The notes below the pieces were generated by a model. It was not told the DNA's origin. It saw only the letters and a list, made by a program, of their open reading frames with translations, and did no database searches. This document shows, in pieces, positions 50,879-62,538 of a stretch of 64,000 bases of DNA (position 1 is the stretch's first letter; every line of letters begins with the position of its first letter). The translations under genes were made by a program, and so were the position numbers. The stretch lies in assembly GCF_003205295.1 (NCBI RefSeq), contig NZ_QJRP01000001.1, positions 186,001 through 250,000 on the forward strand, read 5' to 3'. The DNA comes from Pseudomonas mosselii. Lineage in GTDB: Bacteria > Pseudomonadota > Gammaproteobacteria > Pseudomonadales > Pseudomonadaceae.

Positions 50879-51742
50879 TCACAAATTCAATTCGTTTGGT
50901 CTGATTGACGGGCCCGCTGAGGCAATCCGCTTGCCACGTTGGCGCCCGACCTCCAGCGCCTGTCCGTCGCGCTGCTTGCCATGTCGCGCCTGGCCGACCA
51001 GCTCAGGGATCAGCGGGCCCTCCGGCAGGTGACGCCAGAAGCGCCCGGGCAGGTGCTGGCGCAACGCGCCGGGGTTGAGCCGGGTGGGGTTGAAGGTGTG
51101 CCGGTAGTAGGCCAGCCAAAGCTCGACGCCGGGGTCCTCGGCGTTGCGCGCCCATTGCCGCCATTCCTGCGGGCACTGGCGCCGGTAGTCCAGGTGCTGG
51201 CCGTCGAAGCGCACGCCATCGAGGGGCGTGGCGATCAGCCAGCGCTGGCGCCCCAGGCGATCGGCGAAATGCCCGCAGGCGCTGTCGAGGATGTCGTGGG
51301 CCGGTTCGTGGTAGGCCACCAGGTCCAGTTGCAGTTGTTCGGCCAACACCTCGGGCAGTGGCACGAAGCGCACGAAGGCATGCAGATGATGGGCTTCGCG
51401 GCCGACCTGGCGGATGCGTCGCTGCATCTCGCTGCCCAGGCGGTCGCCGGCGAGCATGGCGGTGCGATCGCCATGGGCGACACGCCAGAGTACTTCGTAC
51501 AGCAGGTTCCAGCGCTGCTCGCCACGGTAGCGCCCGGCCTGTTCCAGCTGGGCCAGCAGCGCCGCCGGCACGCGGGCGCGGAACGGGCCGGGGCCGGCGG
51601 GCAGGGGCGTGGGCACGGCCAGCAGGTCGTCCATACGTGCCTGGCCCCAGGTCACCGTAGCCGGGTCGATGCCATGGCCGAGCAGTTGCCGCGCCTGGTC
51701 GCGCCAGGTGGCGAAGTCGTCACCGCAGTCCAGCGCAATCAT
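50879..51742 (-). CDS. TIGR03915/DUF4130-family DNA-metabolism protein
   Basis: A 287-aa protein whose central part (RRIRQVGREAHHLHAFVRFVPL, RLGRQRWLIATPLDG and NAEDPGVELWLAYYRHTFNPTRLNPGALRQHLP) matches DUF4130. This family nearly always sits beside the radical-SAM gene found here and is thought to act in nucleic-acid repair or modification. The start overlaps the radical-SAM stop by 4 bp. The last 30 residues are basic and divergent. No biochemical function is known to me. Confidence 0.85.
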   Translation of the reverse strand: MIALDCGDDFATWRDQARQLLGHGIDPATVTWGQARMDDLLAVPTPLPAGPGPFRARVPAALLAQLEQAGRYRGEQRWNLLYEVLWRVAHGDRTAMLAGDRLGSEMQRRIRQVGREAHHLHAFVRFVPLPEVLAEQLQLDLVAYHEPAHDILDSACGHFADRLGRQRWLIATPLDGVRFDGQHLDYRRQCPQEWRQWARNAEDPGVELWLAYYRHTFNPTRLNPGALRQHLPGRFWRHLPEGPLIPELVGQARHGKQRDGQALEVGRQRGKRIASAGPSIRPNELNL

Positions 51743-52959
51743 CCCCACAGGCCCATCTGCACCGGTGCCTGGGGTTCGCGCAGGCGGGCGCGTAGCAGGC
51801 CACTGCGCAGCTCGGCCTGGGCCGGGCGGTAGTCGCTGGTGACGATGAACGGGCGGGCCTTGTCCAGCACGCAACGCAACTGGATCAGGTCGTCGTAGCG
51901 GATGCGCCGCTCGCGACGCAGGGCCACCAGGCGCTGCACGCTGCGCAGGCCGATACCGGGGATGCGCGCCAGCAAGGCTGGCTCGGCGCGGTTGACGTCG
52001 AGCGGGAACACCTCGCGGTTGGCCAGCGCCCAGGCCAGCTTGGGGTCGATGTCCAGGGCCAGGTTGCCGGTTTCGCCCAGCAGTTCGCCGGCTTTGTAGC
52101 CGTAGCCGCGCAGGAGAAAATCGGCCTGGTACAGGCGGTGCTCGCGCAGCAGCGGCGGGGCGGCCAGGGGCACGCTGGACGGGCTGTCGGGGATCGGGCT
52201 GAAGGCGGAGTAGTAGACGCGCCTGAGGCCATAGCCCTGGTACAGCGATTCGGCGTTGCGCAGCAGGGCGCTGTCGTCGGTGGCGTCGGCGCCGACGATG
52301 ACCTGGGTGCTCTGCCCGGCGGGGGTGAAGCGGGGTGCCCGTGGTTCACCGGCGACGGCCTGCTGGCCGTGGTGGATCACGCCCATGGCCTGGCGGATGG
52401 TGCTGGCGCGTTTTTCCGGGGCCAGGCGTTCGAGGCTGGCGTCGGTGGGCAGCTCGATGTTCACGCTCAGGCGGTCGGCCAGGCGCCCGGCTTCCTCGAT
52501 CAGCAGCGGATCGGCGTCGGGGATGGTCTTGAGGTGGATGTAGCCACGAAAGCCATGCTCCTCGCGCAGCAGACGGGCCACCCGGATCAGCTGCTCCATG
52601 GTGTAGTCGGCCGAGCGGATGATGCCGGAGCTGAGAAACAGGCCGCTGATGCAGTTGCGCCGGTAGAAGTCCAGGGTCAGGCGCACCACCTCCTCGGGGC
52701 TGAAGCGCGCCCGCGGCACGTTGCTGGAGCGGCGGTTGACGCAATACTGGCAGTCGTACAGGCAGAAGTTGGTCAGCAGCACCTTGAGCAGGGATACGCA
52801 GCGCCCGTCCGGGGTGTAGCTGTGGCAGATGCCCATGCCGTCGGTGGCGCCGAGGCCGTCGCGACCGCGTGAGCTGCGCTTGGGAGCGCCGCTGCTGGCG
52901 CAGGATGCGTCGTACTTGGCGGCGTCGGCGAGGATGCCGAGCTTGGCGATGAGCTGCAT
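51739..52959 (-). CDS. Putative DNA modification/repair radical-SAM protein
   Basis: A 406-aa radical-SAM protein with the cluster motif CLYDCQYC (Cys66, 70, 73) and a C-terminal helix-hairpin-helix DNA-binding element (LLARIPGIGLRSVQRLV, near residues 320-340). The combination is typical of the TIGR03916 family. It pairs with the DUF4130 gene. A perfect LexA box 17 bp upstream of the start shows that the pair belongs to the SOS response, supporting a DNA-damage role. The substrate is unknown. Confidence 0.88.
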   Translation of the reverse strand: MQLIAKLGILADAAKYDASCASSGAPKRSSRGRDGLGATDGMGICHSYTPDGRCVSLLKVLLTNFCLYDCQYCVNRRSSNVPRARFSPEEVVRLTLDFYRRNCISGLFLSSGIIRSADYTMEQLIRVARLLREEHGFRGYIHLKTIPDADPLLIEEAGRLADRLSVNIELPTDASLERLAPEKRASTIRQAMGVIHHGQQAVAGEPRAPRFTPAGQSTQVIVGADATDDSALLRNAESLYQGYGLRRVYYSAFSPIPDSPSSVPLAAPPLLREHRLYQADFLLRGYGYKAGELLGETGNLALDIDPKLAWALANREVFPLDVNRAEPALLARIPGIGLRSVQRLVALRRERRIRYDDLIQLRCVLDKARPFIVTSDYRPAQAELRSGLLRARLREPQAPVQMGLWG

Positions 52960-52976
52960 GGGGTTGTCCGAATTAA

Positions 52977-52992
52977 CTGTCTATTCATACAG
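52977..52992. promoter_or_regulatory. LexA (SOS) box
   Basis: CTGTCTATTCATACAG matches CTGT-N8-ACAG perfectly, with an AT-rich extension (AA...TA). It lies 17 bp before the start of the radical-SAM gene. Confidence 0.85.
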
Positions 52993-53083
52993 TATTTCGG
53001 CATTGGCCTGATGGCAAGTGTTTGCAGGTGGTTTTGATGGCGTGATGGCGCAGAGGTGCCTGGCGAAAGTGTTGCAGCGTCTA

Positions 53084-53340
53084 TGAGATCGAGCGCCGCC
53101 CGCGCGGCGCATCGCGACGCAAGGCCGCTCCCACATTTGTTTCGGGCCAATTATTCCTGTGAATGAGGCGGCGCCCGCCTTGGTGCATGCCTCAAGTCGT
53201 GCGGAGCGGCAGTGGTGCCCATGCTGAAATTTCGTCGGGCCAACAAGGCGGACCAGGTAGTGGCACAGGATTGACTGGCCCGAAACAGATGTGGGAGCGG
53301 CCTTGCGTCGCGATGCGCCGCGCGGGGGCGCTCGATCTCA
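53084..53340. repeat. 65-bp near-perfect inverted repeat containing REP sequences
   Basis: The arms 53084-53149 and 53276-53340 are complementary over about 65 bp with only about three differences. They contain a REP core (GCGACGCAAGGCCGCTCCCA) plus non-REP flanks (TGAGATCGAGCGCC and GTTTCGGGCCA). The 126-bp centre has no supported ORF. Arms much longer than a REP suggest a MITE-like or recently duplicated unit. Confidence 0.85.
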
Positions 53341-53389
53341 AAGGCGCTGCAGCCCTGTCGTCGAACACCCTGAAAGGCCCACCTCCCCG

Positions 53390-53407
53390 GATTACAAAAT
53401 TGTAATC
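53390..53407. promoter_or_regulatory. Palindrome upstream of the efflux operon
   Basis: GATTACAAAATTGTAATC has perfect 8-bp arms around AA, 83 bp upstream of the czcC-like start. Metal-responsive OmpR-type regulators (CopR/CzcR) bind TTACA/TGTAA-containing sites, so it is a candidate activator site. Confidence 0.6.
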
Positions 53408-53489
53408 TTCCCGCCACCCCCCCGATAACCACCGCTGCCTAAAGTCCCTCGCCAAAGCATTCCGCCGCTTGTCGACGAGGACTTCCGCC

Positions 53490-54692
53490 GTGCCCATCCC
53501 CCGCAAGATCGCCTTGCTCTGCCTGTTGCTGGCCGGCCCTGCCGCTGCCCAGGGCCTGAGCCTTGACCAGGCGCTCGACGCCGCCTTCGCCCAGAACCCG
53601 GACTTCGCCGCCATCGGCCGCGAGATCGGCATCGCCGAGGGCGAGCGCCGCCAGGCCGGGCTGATCCCCAACCCCGAGCTGTCCTGGGAGGTCGAGGACA
53701 CCCGCCGCGACACCAGCACCACCACCGTGACCCTCAGCCAGGCCCTGGAACTGGGCGGCAAGCGCGGCGCGCGGATCGAGGTGGCCGAGGCCGGCCAGGC
53801 GATCGCGCGGCTGGAGCTCGAGCGCCAGCGCAACAGCCTGCGCGCCGATGTGATCCAGGCCTTCCATGCCGCCTTGCGGGCACAGACAGCGCTGGAGCTG
53901 GCGCAACAGTCGCAGGCGCTGACCGAACGCGGCCTGCGGGTGGTGGAAGGGCGGGTGCGGGCCGGGCAGTCCTCGCCGGTGGAGGCCACCCGCGCCCAGG
54001 TCCAGCTGGCCCAGGCCGAGGCGGCGGTGCGTCGGGCCCGTACCGAACGTGGCGTGGCCAACCAGGCCCTGGCGCGCCTGACGGGCAGTGCCGAGGCCCG
54101 TTTCGACCGGCTCGACGCGAGCAACCTTTCGCCCGGCCCGGCGCCGCAGACCGAGCGCCTGCTGGCCAAGGTCGAGCAGACCGCCGAGTGGCGCCTGGCC
54201 GCGGCGCAGATCGAGCGTGGCGATGCCAGCCTCGGCTCCGAGAAGGCCCAGCGCATTCCCAACCTGACCGTCAGCCTCGGCAGCCAGTACAGCCGCGAGG
54301 ACCGTGAGCGGGTCAACGTGGTCGGGCTGTCGATGCCGCTGCCGCTGTTCGACCGCAACCAGGGCAACGTGCTGGCCGCCGCCCGCCGCGCCGACCAGGC
54401 CCGCGACCTGCGCAACGCCGTGGATCTGCGCCTGCGCAGCGAAACCCGCAGCGCCCTGGAGCAGTGGGGCACGGCCATGGGCGAGGTCCAGGCCTACGAC
54501 CGCACCATCCTGCCTGCCGCCCAGCAGGCGGTGGACACCGCCACCCGCGGCTTCGAGATGGGCAAGTTTGCCTTCCTCGATGTGCTCGATGCCCAGCGCA
54601 CGCTGATCGAGGCGCGCGGGCTGTACCTCGAGGCGCTGGCCCAGGCGACCGATGCCCGGGCGCAGGTGGAACGCATCTACGGCGAGCTCTAG
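53490..54692 (+). CDS. czcC: CzcC-family outer-membrane efflux protein
   Basis: A 400-aa TolC-like protein with a signal peptide (IALLCLLLAGPAAAQG) and two OEP repeats (LDQALDAAFAQNPDFAAIGREIGIAEG, and RTLIEARGLYLEALAQATDARAQVERI at the end), rich in coiled-coil helices. It is the outer-membrane channel of an HME-RND pump. GTG is the likely start after GACGAGGAC. First gene of the czcCBA-type operon; metal specificity (Co/Zn/Cd or Cu/Ag) is not decided by sequence alone. Confidence 0.88.
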   Translation: MPIPRKIALLCLLLAGPAAAQGLSLDQALDAAFAQNPDFAAIGREIGIAEGERRQAGLIPNPELSWEVEDTRRDTSTTTVTLSQALELGGKRGARIEVAEAGQAIARLELERQRNSLRADVIQAFHAALRAQTALELAQQSQALTERGLRVVEGRVRAGQSSPVEATRAQVQLAQAEAAVRRARTERGVANQALARLTGSAEARFDRLDASNLSPGPAPQTERLLAKVEQTAEWRLAAAQIERGDASLGSEKAQRIPNLTVSLGSQYSREDRERVNVVGLSMPLPLFDRNQGNVLAAARRADQARDLRNAVDLRLRSETRSALEQWGTAMGEVQAYDRTILPAAQQAVDTATRGFEMGKFAFLDVLDAQRTLIEARGLYLEALAQATDARAQVERIYGEL

Positions 54693-54707
54693 AGCGAGCT
54701 GAGAAAG

Positions 54708-54828
54708 GGGGCTGCTGCGCAGCCCATCGCGACACAAGGCCGCTCCCACAGGGAACGCGCAGAACTGACGATCAATGCAAAACCTTGTGGGAGCGGCCTT
54801 GTGTCGCGGTGGGCCGCACAGCGGCCCC
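54708..54828. repeat. Inverted REP pair (GTGTCGCG type) inside the operon
   Basis: CTGCTGCGCAGCC...GACACAAGGCCGCTCCCACA and its facing copy lie between czcC and czcB. As an intra-operon BIME it could stabilise or partly end the transcript. Confidence 0.85.
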
Positions 54829-54865
54829 GACGAGGTAACGCCCAAGCCTGGAATCAGGAGCAACA

Positions 54866-56092
54866 ATGACCAACCCACGCAAGCTCGCCATCCTCGCCGC
54901 TGCCCTGGCCGTTTTCGGCCTCGGTGGCGCGGCCTGGACCGGCACCTTCGGCAAGGCCGGCAGCGGCCAGGCCCAGCACGACGACCACGGCGAAGCCGGC
55001 CATGGCCACGACGAAGAGAAGGACGACGGCCATGGCCACGGCGAGTCCGCAGGCGAGGGCCATGCTGACGAGGAGGGCCAGCTGCACCTCTCCGCCGAGC
55101 AGATCCAGGCCGCCGGCGTGCAACTGGCCACTGCCGGCCCACGAAGCCTGGGCACCGCCATCAGCTTCCCCGGCGAGATCCGCTTCGACGAGGACCGCAC
55201 CGCCCATGTGGTGCCCCGCGTCCCCGGCGTGGTCGAGTCGGTGCAGGCCGAGCTGGGCCAGACGGTCAAGCGTGGCCAGGTGCTGGCGGTGATCGCCAGC
55301 CAGCAGATCTCCGAACTGCGCAGCGAACAGCAGGCCGCCCAGCGTCGCCTGGAGCTGGCCCGTCTGACCTTCGAGCGCGAGAAGCAGCTGTGGCAGGAGC
55401 GCATCAGCGCCGAGCAGGACTACCTGCAGGCCCGCCAGGCACTGCAGGAGGCCGAGATCGCCGCTGCCAACGCCGGGCAGAAGGTAGCCGCCGTGGCACC
55501 GGCCGGCCAGGGCAACCGCTACGAGCTGCGCGCGCCGTTCGACGCGGTGGTGGTAGAGAAGCACCTGACCGTGGGTGAGGTGGTGGACGAGACCAGCAAC
55601 GCCTTCACCCTGTCCGACCTCAGTCGGGTCTGGGCCACCTTCGCCGTGGCCCCACGCGACCTTGACAAGGTGGTCAGCGGCCGTGGCGTCAGCGTCAGCG
55701 CGCCGGACCTTGGTGCCCAGGTGGAGGGTACGGTCAACTACGTCGGCAGCCTGCTCGGCGAGCAAAACCGTGCCGCCACCGTGCGCGCCACCCTGGCCAA
55801 CCCCAATGGCGCCTGGCGCCCCGGGTTGTTCGTAAACATCGCGGTCACCGTCGAGCGCTTCGACGCCGCCGTGGTGGTGCCGGAAAGCGCCCTGCAGACC
55901 TGGGAGGAGCAGACCGTGGTGTTCGCCCGTACCGACGAGGGCTTCGAGGCCCGCCCGGTGAAGACCGGGCGCCGCGACGCCGGCCAGGTGGAAGTGCGCG
56001 AGGGGCTGGCCGCCGGTACCGTGGTCGCCGCCGCCGGCAGCTTCGTCCTCAAGTCCGAGCTGGGCAAAGGCTCGGCCGAACACAGCCACTGA
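54866..56092 (+). CDS. czcB: CzcB-family periplasmic adaptor with His-rich N-terminus
   Basis: A 408-aa membrane-fusion protein with an N-terminal membrane anchor and then a His/Asp/Glu-rich segment (about residues 40-73: HDDHGEAGHGHDEEKDDGHG) likely to bind metal. The body has barrel-sandwich halves (VPRVPGVVESVQAELGQTVK and RYELRAPFDAVVVEKHL), helical hairpin and beta-barrel domains. It links CzcA to CzcC. The His-rich segment favours Zn/Co/Cd substrates over Cu/Ag, where Met-rich sites are usual. AGGAGCAACA precedes the ATG. Confidence 0.9.
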   Translation: MTNPRKLAILAAALAVFGLGGAAWTGTFGKAGSGQAQHDDHGEAGHGHDEEKDDGHGHGESAGEGHADEEGQLHLSAEQIQAAGVQLATAGPRSLGTAISFPGEIRFDEDRTAHVVPRVPGVVESVQAELGQTVKRGQVLAVIASQQISELRSEQQAAQRRLELARLTFEREKQLWQERISAEQDYLQARQALQEAEIAAANAGQKVAAVAPAGQGNRYELRAPFDAVVVEKHLTVGEVVDETSNAFTLSDLSRVWATFAVAPRDLDKVVSGRGVSVSAPDLGAQVEGTVNYVGSLLGEQNRAATVRATLANPNGAWRPGLFVNIAVTVERFDAAVVVPESALQTWEEQTVVFARTDEGFEARPVKTGRRDAGQVEVREGLAAGTVVAAAGSFVLKSELGKGSAEHSH

Positions 56093-59254
<3,162 letters not shown>

Positions 59255-59259
59255 GCCCC

Positions 59260-59323
59260 TTTCGCGGGGCAAGCCCGCTCCCACGAAGCGACATCTTCGT
59301 GGGAACGGGCTTGCCCCGCGATG
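59260..59323. repeat. Inverted REP pair (GCAAGCCCG type)
   Basis: TTTCGCGGGGCAAGCCCGCTCCCACGAAG and its facing copy form a tight hairpin, probably also the end of the czc transcript. Confidence 0.85.
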
Positions 59324-59326
59324 GCT

Positions 59327-59824
59327 TTAGCGCCGCCGCCACAGCCAGTGATCCAGGCTCAACCGTCCAGCCCCTTTCAGCAGCAACGGCAGCAACGCCA
59401 CCAGGTAGATCAGCGGCAGCTTGAAGTTGCCAAAGCCCTGGTCGGTGATCGCATACCCCCGCCCCAGTTCCGCCAGGCTCGACCACTGGCTCGGCCAGTG
59501 CACCGCGGCAATCGCCACTACCGTCACCACCATCAGCACCGCCGAAGCCAGACGGGTGCCGAGCCCCAGCAGCAGGAGCAGCGGGCAGATCAATTCGGCC
59601 CACATCGACAGCTGCCAGTTGAGGCCTGCCGGCAACAGGTCGAACGGGAACGGAAAGCTGCCTTGCAGGTCGGCGAACCAGTTGGCGCCGTTGAGTTTCT
59701 CCAGGCCCGATTCGAAGAACTCCCAGGCCAGGAACAGACGTAGCGGCAGGTCGGCGCTCCAGTTGCCGGTGTGATCGAGGACGTTGAACAGCTTCCAGTC
59801 AGAGGACAGTGGCGCAGCTTTCAT
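59327..59824 (-). CDS. DoxX-family membrane protein
   Basis: A 165-aa protein with four hydrophobic helices and the DoxX pattern ([23 protein letters not shown], later [25 protein letters not shown]). Relatives (HvfX/DoxX) act in redox or bufferin-type metal handling. The start [13 protein letters not shown] is chosen over a longer frame. It converges on the czc operon, which may be chance. Confidence 0.82.
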   Translation of the reverse strand: MKAAPLSSDWKLFNVLDHTGNWSADLPLRLFLAWEFFESGLEKLNGANWFADLQGSFPFPFDLLPAGLNWQLSMWAELICPLLLLLGLGTRLASAVLMVVTVVAIAAVHWPSQWSSLAELGRGYAITDQGFGNFKLPLIYLVALLPLLLKGAGRLSLDHWLWRRR

Positions 59825-59952
59825 GAGCAGGGTTCCCGGTGTATACGGCAACGGCAGGGGGCCGTTGCGCTGTCGTGGCCGGGAGTGTGCGGTGGCAGGG
59901 TATCGGCAGTGTGTCGGCGATGACGGGTATATGTATCGCTGTGTAGCGAGGT

Positions 59953-60684
59953 TCAGCGGTTGCTGGTCAGGCGTTGTTGCGCCGTCGCGCAGCCGTTGAT
60001 GTCCACCGCCTTCTGCAGGAAGGCCTGGCGCTGGCGTGGGTCGAGCTCACCGAGCAACCGATAGATCTCGGCCTGGTAGTCGCGCTGGCGCCCCCACTGC
60101 AACTGCAGGCCCTGCGGGCGGGTACGGTTGCAGGCCAGGCGGGTGGCCGGCTGCGGGTAGTAGGCGGCGTACAGGGTGGCCATGCTGGGCACCGCCTCCA
60201 GGGCCTCGCGGTAGGCGGGGCTGGCATTGTAGGGTGAACACCAGTGGGCGATGGCCAGCGCGGGCGGGGCGAAGCCCTGCTTGAGGCTGGCCTCCAGCAA
60301 CGGGCAGGCGGCTTCGGCGATCTGTCCTGCCGGCAGATAGGTGGTGTAGTACAGCGCAAGGCGATACTGCGCCACTGGGTGGCCGAGTGCCACGGACTTT
60401 TTCAGCAGGGCCACCGCTGTGGGCAACGTGTGCGCCATGGCCTGGCCCTGGCGGCTGAGCTCGGGGTCGCCGCTGGCGGTGCGCAGCGGGCTGGCGCTGT
60501 CGTCCTGGCTGTCGGCCTGCTCCAGCAGAGGCAGTGCCTGGCGATACAGCAGGTCGGCATGGGGGTCGATGCTCACCTCCAAGGCCTGGGCGCTGGCGGC
60601 GGTCAGCAGCAACGGCAACGACAACGACGCGGCCAGGCAGGTGCGGGGGCGGGCCAGAAGCGAGGGGACGGCTGGGATGGTCAT
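59953..60684 (-). CDS. Sel1-like exported protein
   Basis: A 243-aa protein with a signal peptide ([21 protein letters not shown]) and helical hairpins recalling Sel1/TPR repeats ([25 protein letters not shown], then [23 protein letters not shown]). Three or four Cys suggest disulfides. No function is known to me. It is 92 bp downstream of the SGNH-like gene and may belong to that operon. Confidence 0.65.
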   Translation of the reverse strand: MTIPAVPSLLARPRTCLAASLSLPLLLTAASAQALEVSIDPHADLLYRQALPLLEQADSQDDSASPLRTASGDPELSRQGQAMAHTLPTAVALLKKSVALGHPVAQYRLALYYTTYLPAGQIAEAACPLLEASLKQGFAPPALAIAHWCSPYNASPAYREALEAVPSMATLYAAYYPQPATRLACNRTRPQGLQLQWGRQRDYQAEIYRLLGELDPRQRQAFLQKAVDINGCATAQQRLTSNR

Positions 60685-60776
60685 GGCAGTTACGCGGTTG
60701 CCTCGGGCGAATCAGGAGCGACGACGGCCTATTCTATCCGTCCGCGTGCCTTCCCCGAAAGCCCGGCGTCCGCTCA

Positions 60777-61877
60777 TCAGACCAGCTTGATCGGCGCGAC
60801 CTTGCGCAGGGCCTGTCTTTCCTGAGCCAGCCCCAGCTTGGCGGTGATCACCTTGGCCAGCGCATTGTTGCCCAGGTCGTTGAAATGCAGGCGGTCGACG
60901 AACAGGTGCTCGGCGAACACCGGCGAGCTGCTGAGCATGCTGTTCATGTCGTAGCAGGGCACCGGGTCGGCCTGGCTCTTGATGCGGCGAAAGAAGGCCA
61001 TATGCAGCTGGCTGTCGAAGGTGTCGCCGAGCAGGCGGTCGAAGTTCGACGGCTGGCGCTCGAGCTTGGCGAGCATGGCCTGTTCTGTCTTGGGCAGTGC
61101 CTCGCGACACCAGGGCAGCAGCGGCTGCAGGATAAAGGTGAGGGTGGTGTGGCCGTCGGCCATCAGGCGGTCCCATTGGCGCAGGGTGCGGCCCACGGCA
61201 TCGGCGGCGCGGATCAGGCGCTTGTCCGGGCTTGATAGCGGCTCCACTTGCGGCCAGTGCGTTTCCCGGGCCGGTGTCAAGAGCTGGCCCAGGCGCTGCC
61301 AGAACGACTCGCGGCGTGCCTCTCCGGGCGCTTGCACGCCTTCGTTGAAGCGATTGAGAAAGTCCTGGTAGGCCTGCGCCCGGTGTGGGTCCTGCGCACC
61401 GGCGAGGACCTCGGCAAGGGCTTCCTGGGCCAGCGTGTTAAGGCCGCTGAGTATCACTACGTGGCCGATCTGGCCGAAGCGGTGCTGGTGAGTGAGGAAC
61501 ATCAGCAGTTCCTGAGTGGCGTTCAGGCCGCAACCTGCGAGGCTCAACCAGATCTCGCCGGTCAGCACCGACAGGTACGAGGCCACGGTGTGCTCGTCGG
61601 AGCTGGCGCCGATGCCCATGGCGGTGGAACCGCCCACCAGCAGGTTGACCCGCGCCGCGCCGCCGCGCTCGGCCACCGAGAAACGCTTGCCGGCGCAATG
61701 GCTGTAGCGCATGCCGAGGGCATCGGTGTTGATGGTGCCGGAGCGATAGCCGCGCTCGTGCACATACAGCGTGTGCGGTGCGCGGCGGCTGCCCAGCTGC
61801 AGGAAACACTGGTAATCCTGCGCCAGGGGGTCGGGCGCGCCCATACTGCCGGTGGCGGCGGGGTCGATCGGGGTCAT
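60777..61877 (-). CDS. SGNH/GDSL-hydrolase-like protein
   Basis: A 366-aa cytoplasmic protein with SGNH blocks in order: GGSTAMGIGAS (82-92, Ser84 as nucleophile), a Gly block SLAGCGLNAT, the Asn block ILSGLNTLAQ, and the catalytic Asp328/His331 in DRLHFND. It has no signal peptide. The order and spacing fit an esterase or acyltransferase of the SGNH superfamily, with an unusual large insert between Asn and His blocks. It follows the LysE-type gene by 26 bp in the proposed N-hydroxylase operon. Confidence 0.72.
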   Translation of the reverse strand: MTPIDPAATGSMGAPDPLAQDYQCFLQLGSRRAPHTLYVHERGYRSGTINTDALGMRYSHCAGKRFSVAERGGAARVNLLVGGSTAMGIGASSDEHTVASYLSVLTGEIWLSLAGCGLNATQELLMFLTHQHRFGQIGHVVILSGLNTLAQEALAEVLAGAQDPHRAQAYQDFLNRFNEGVQAPGEARRESFWQRLGQLLTPARETHWPQVEPLSSPDKRLIRAADAVGRTLRQWDRLMADGHTTLTFILQPLLPWCREALPKTEQAMLAKLERQPSNFDRLLGDTFDSQLHMAFFRRIKSQADPVPCYDMNSMLSSSPVFAEHLFVDRLHFNDLGNNALAKVITAKLGLAQERQALRKVAPIKLV

Positions 61878-61903
61878 GGGCGCTCCTTCTTGTCAGGCTT
61901 GGC

Positions 61904-62536
61904 TCAGGCGGCCAGTTCCTTGAGGTTGTAGGCCAGGCCGGCGGCGGCGATCAGCAGCAGGGCGACGCCCGAGGCCAGGCTGATCAGACGGTTGCTGCGC
62001 GGCGAGGCGATCTTGCCGATGGCGAAGATGTACAGGCTGAGCACGGCGAAATCGATGGCGATCCACAGCAGCGACAGCACCACCATGCTTTTGCCGAACG
62101 ACTCGGTGATCTGGATGAACTGCGGGAAGAAGGCGATGAAGAAGATGATGTCCTTGGGGTTGGAGATACCGACCATGAAGCCCTGCAGCAGGCCCCCGCG
62201 GCCCGCTTGCGTGCTGGCCGGGGCCTGCGGGGCGCTGTCGACCGGGGCCTGCAGCGCTTCGCGCAGGGTGCCCAGGGCGATGTAGCCGATGAACAGGCAG
62301 CCCAGCAGGCTCATGGCGCTGAGCCAGGCCTTGTCGATGGCCGCGCTGGTCAGGATGATCCAGGCGGCCGCGCCGATCAGCACCAGCGATGCCCAGTTGG
62401 TGCCGACCGCGGTGAACAGGGCCTTGCGCGAGCCCGAGGCGGCGGCGGTGTTGACGATCAGGGCCACCACCGGGCCGGGCGTGGCGATCAGCAGCAGGAC
62501 GGTAAGGGCGTAGGTGGCGGTCAGTGCGGTATTCAC
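61904..62536 (-). CDS. LysE/RhtB-family exporter
   Basis: A 210-aa protein with six hydrophobic helices and LLLIATPGPVVALIVNTAAA, the LysE/RhtB N-terminal block, then GISNPKDIIFFIAFFPQF. GTG start. It lies 2 bp from the YcgG-type gene upstream, so the two are translationally close. It is a good candidate to export the product of the hydroxylase; LysE proteins move basic amino acids and analogues. Confidence 0.88.
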   Translation of the reverse strand: MNTALTATYALTVLLLIATPGPVVALIVNTAAASGSRKALFTAVGTNWASLVLIGAAAWIILTSAAIDKAWLSAMSLLGCLFIGYIALGTLREALQAPVDSAPQAPASTQAGRGGLLQGFMVGISNPKDIIFFIAFFPQFIQITESFGKSMVVLSLLWIAIDFAVLSLYIFAIGKIASPRSNRLISLASGVALLLIAAAGLAYNLKELAA

Positions 62537-62538
62537 GA

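Larger units (their letters stand above)
52960..53489. other. Intergenic region with LexA box, long inverted repeat and palindrome
   Basis: About 530 bp without a supported gene. It contains the LexA site (52977), the 65-bp inverted repeat (53084-53340) and the palindrome upstream of the efflux operon (53390). Confidence 0.6.

Noticed and set aside
53390..53407. Palindrome as a rho-independent terminator
   Set aside because: The stem is AT-rich, no T-run follows, and it lies in a promoter region.
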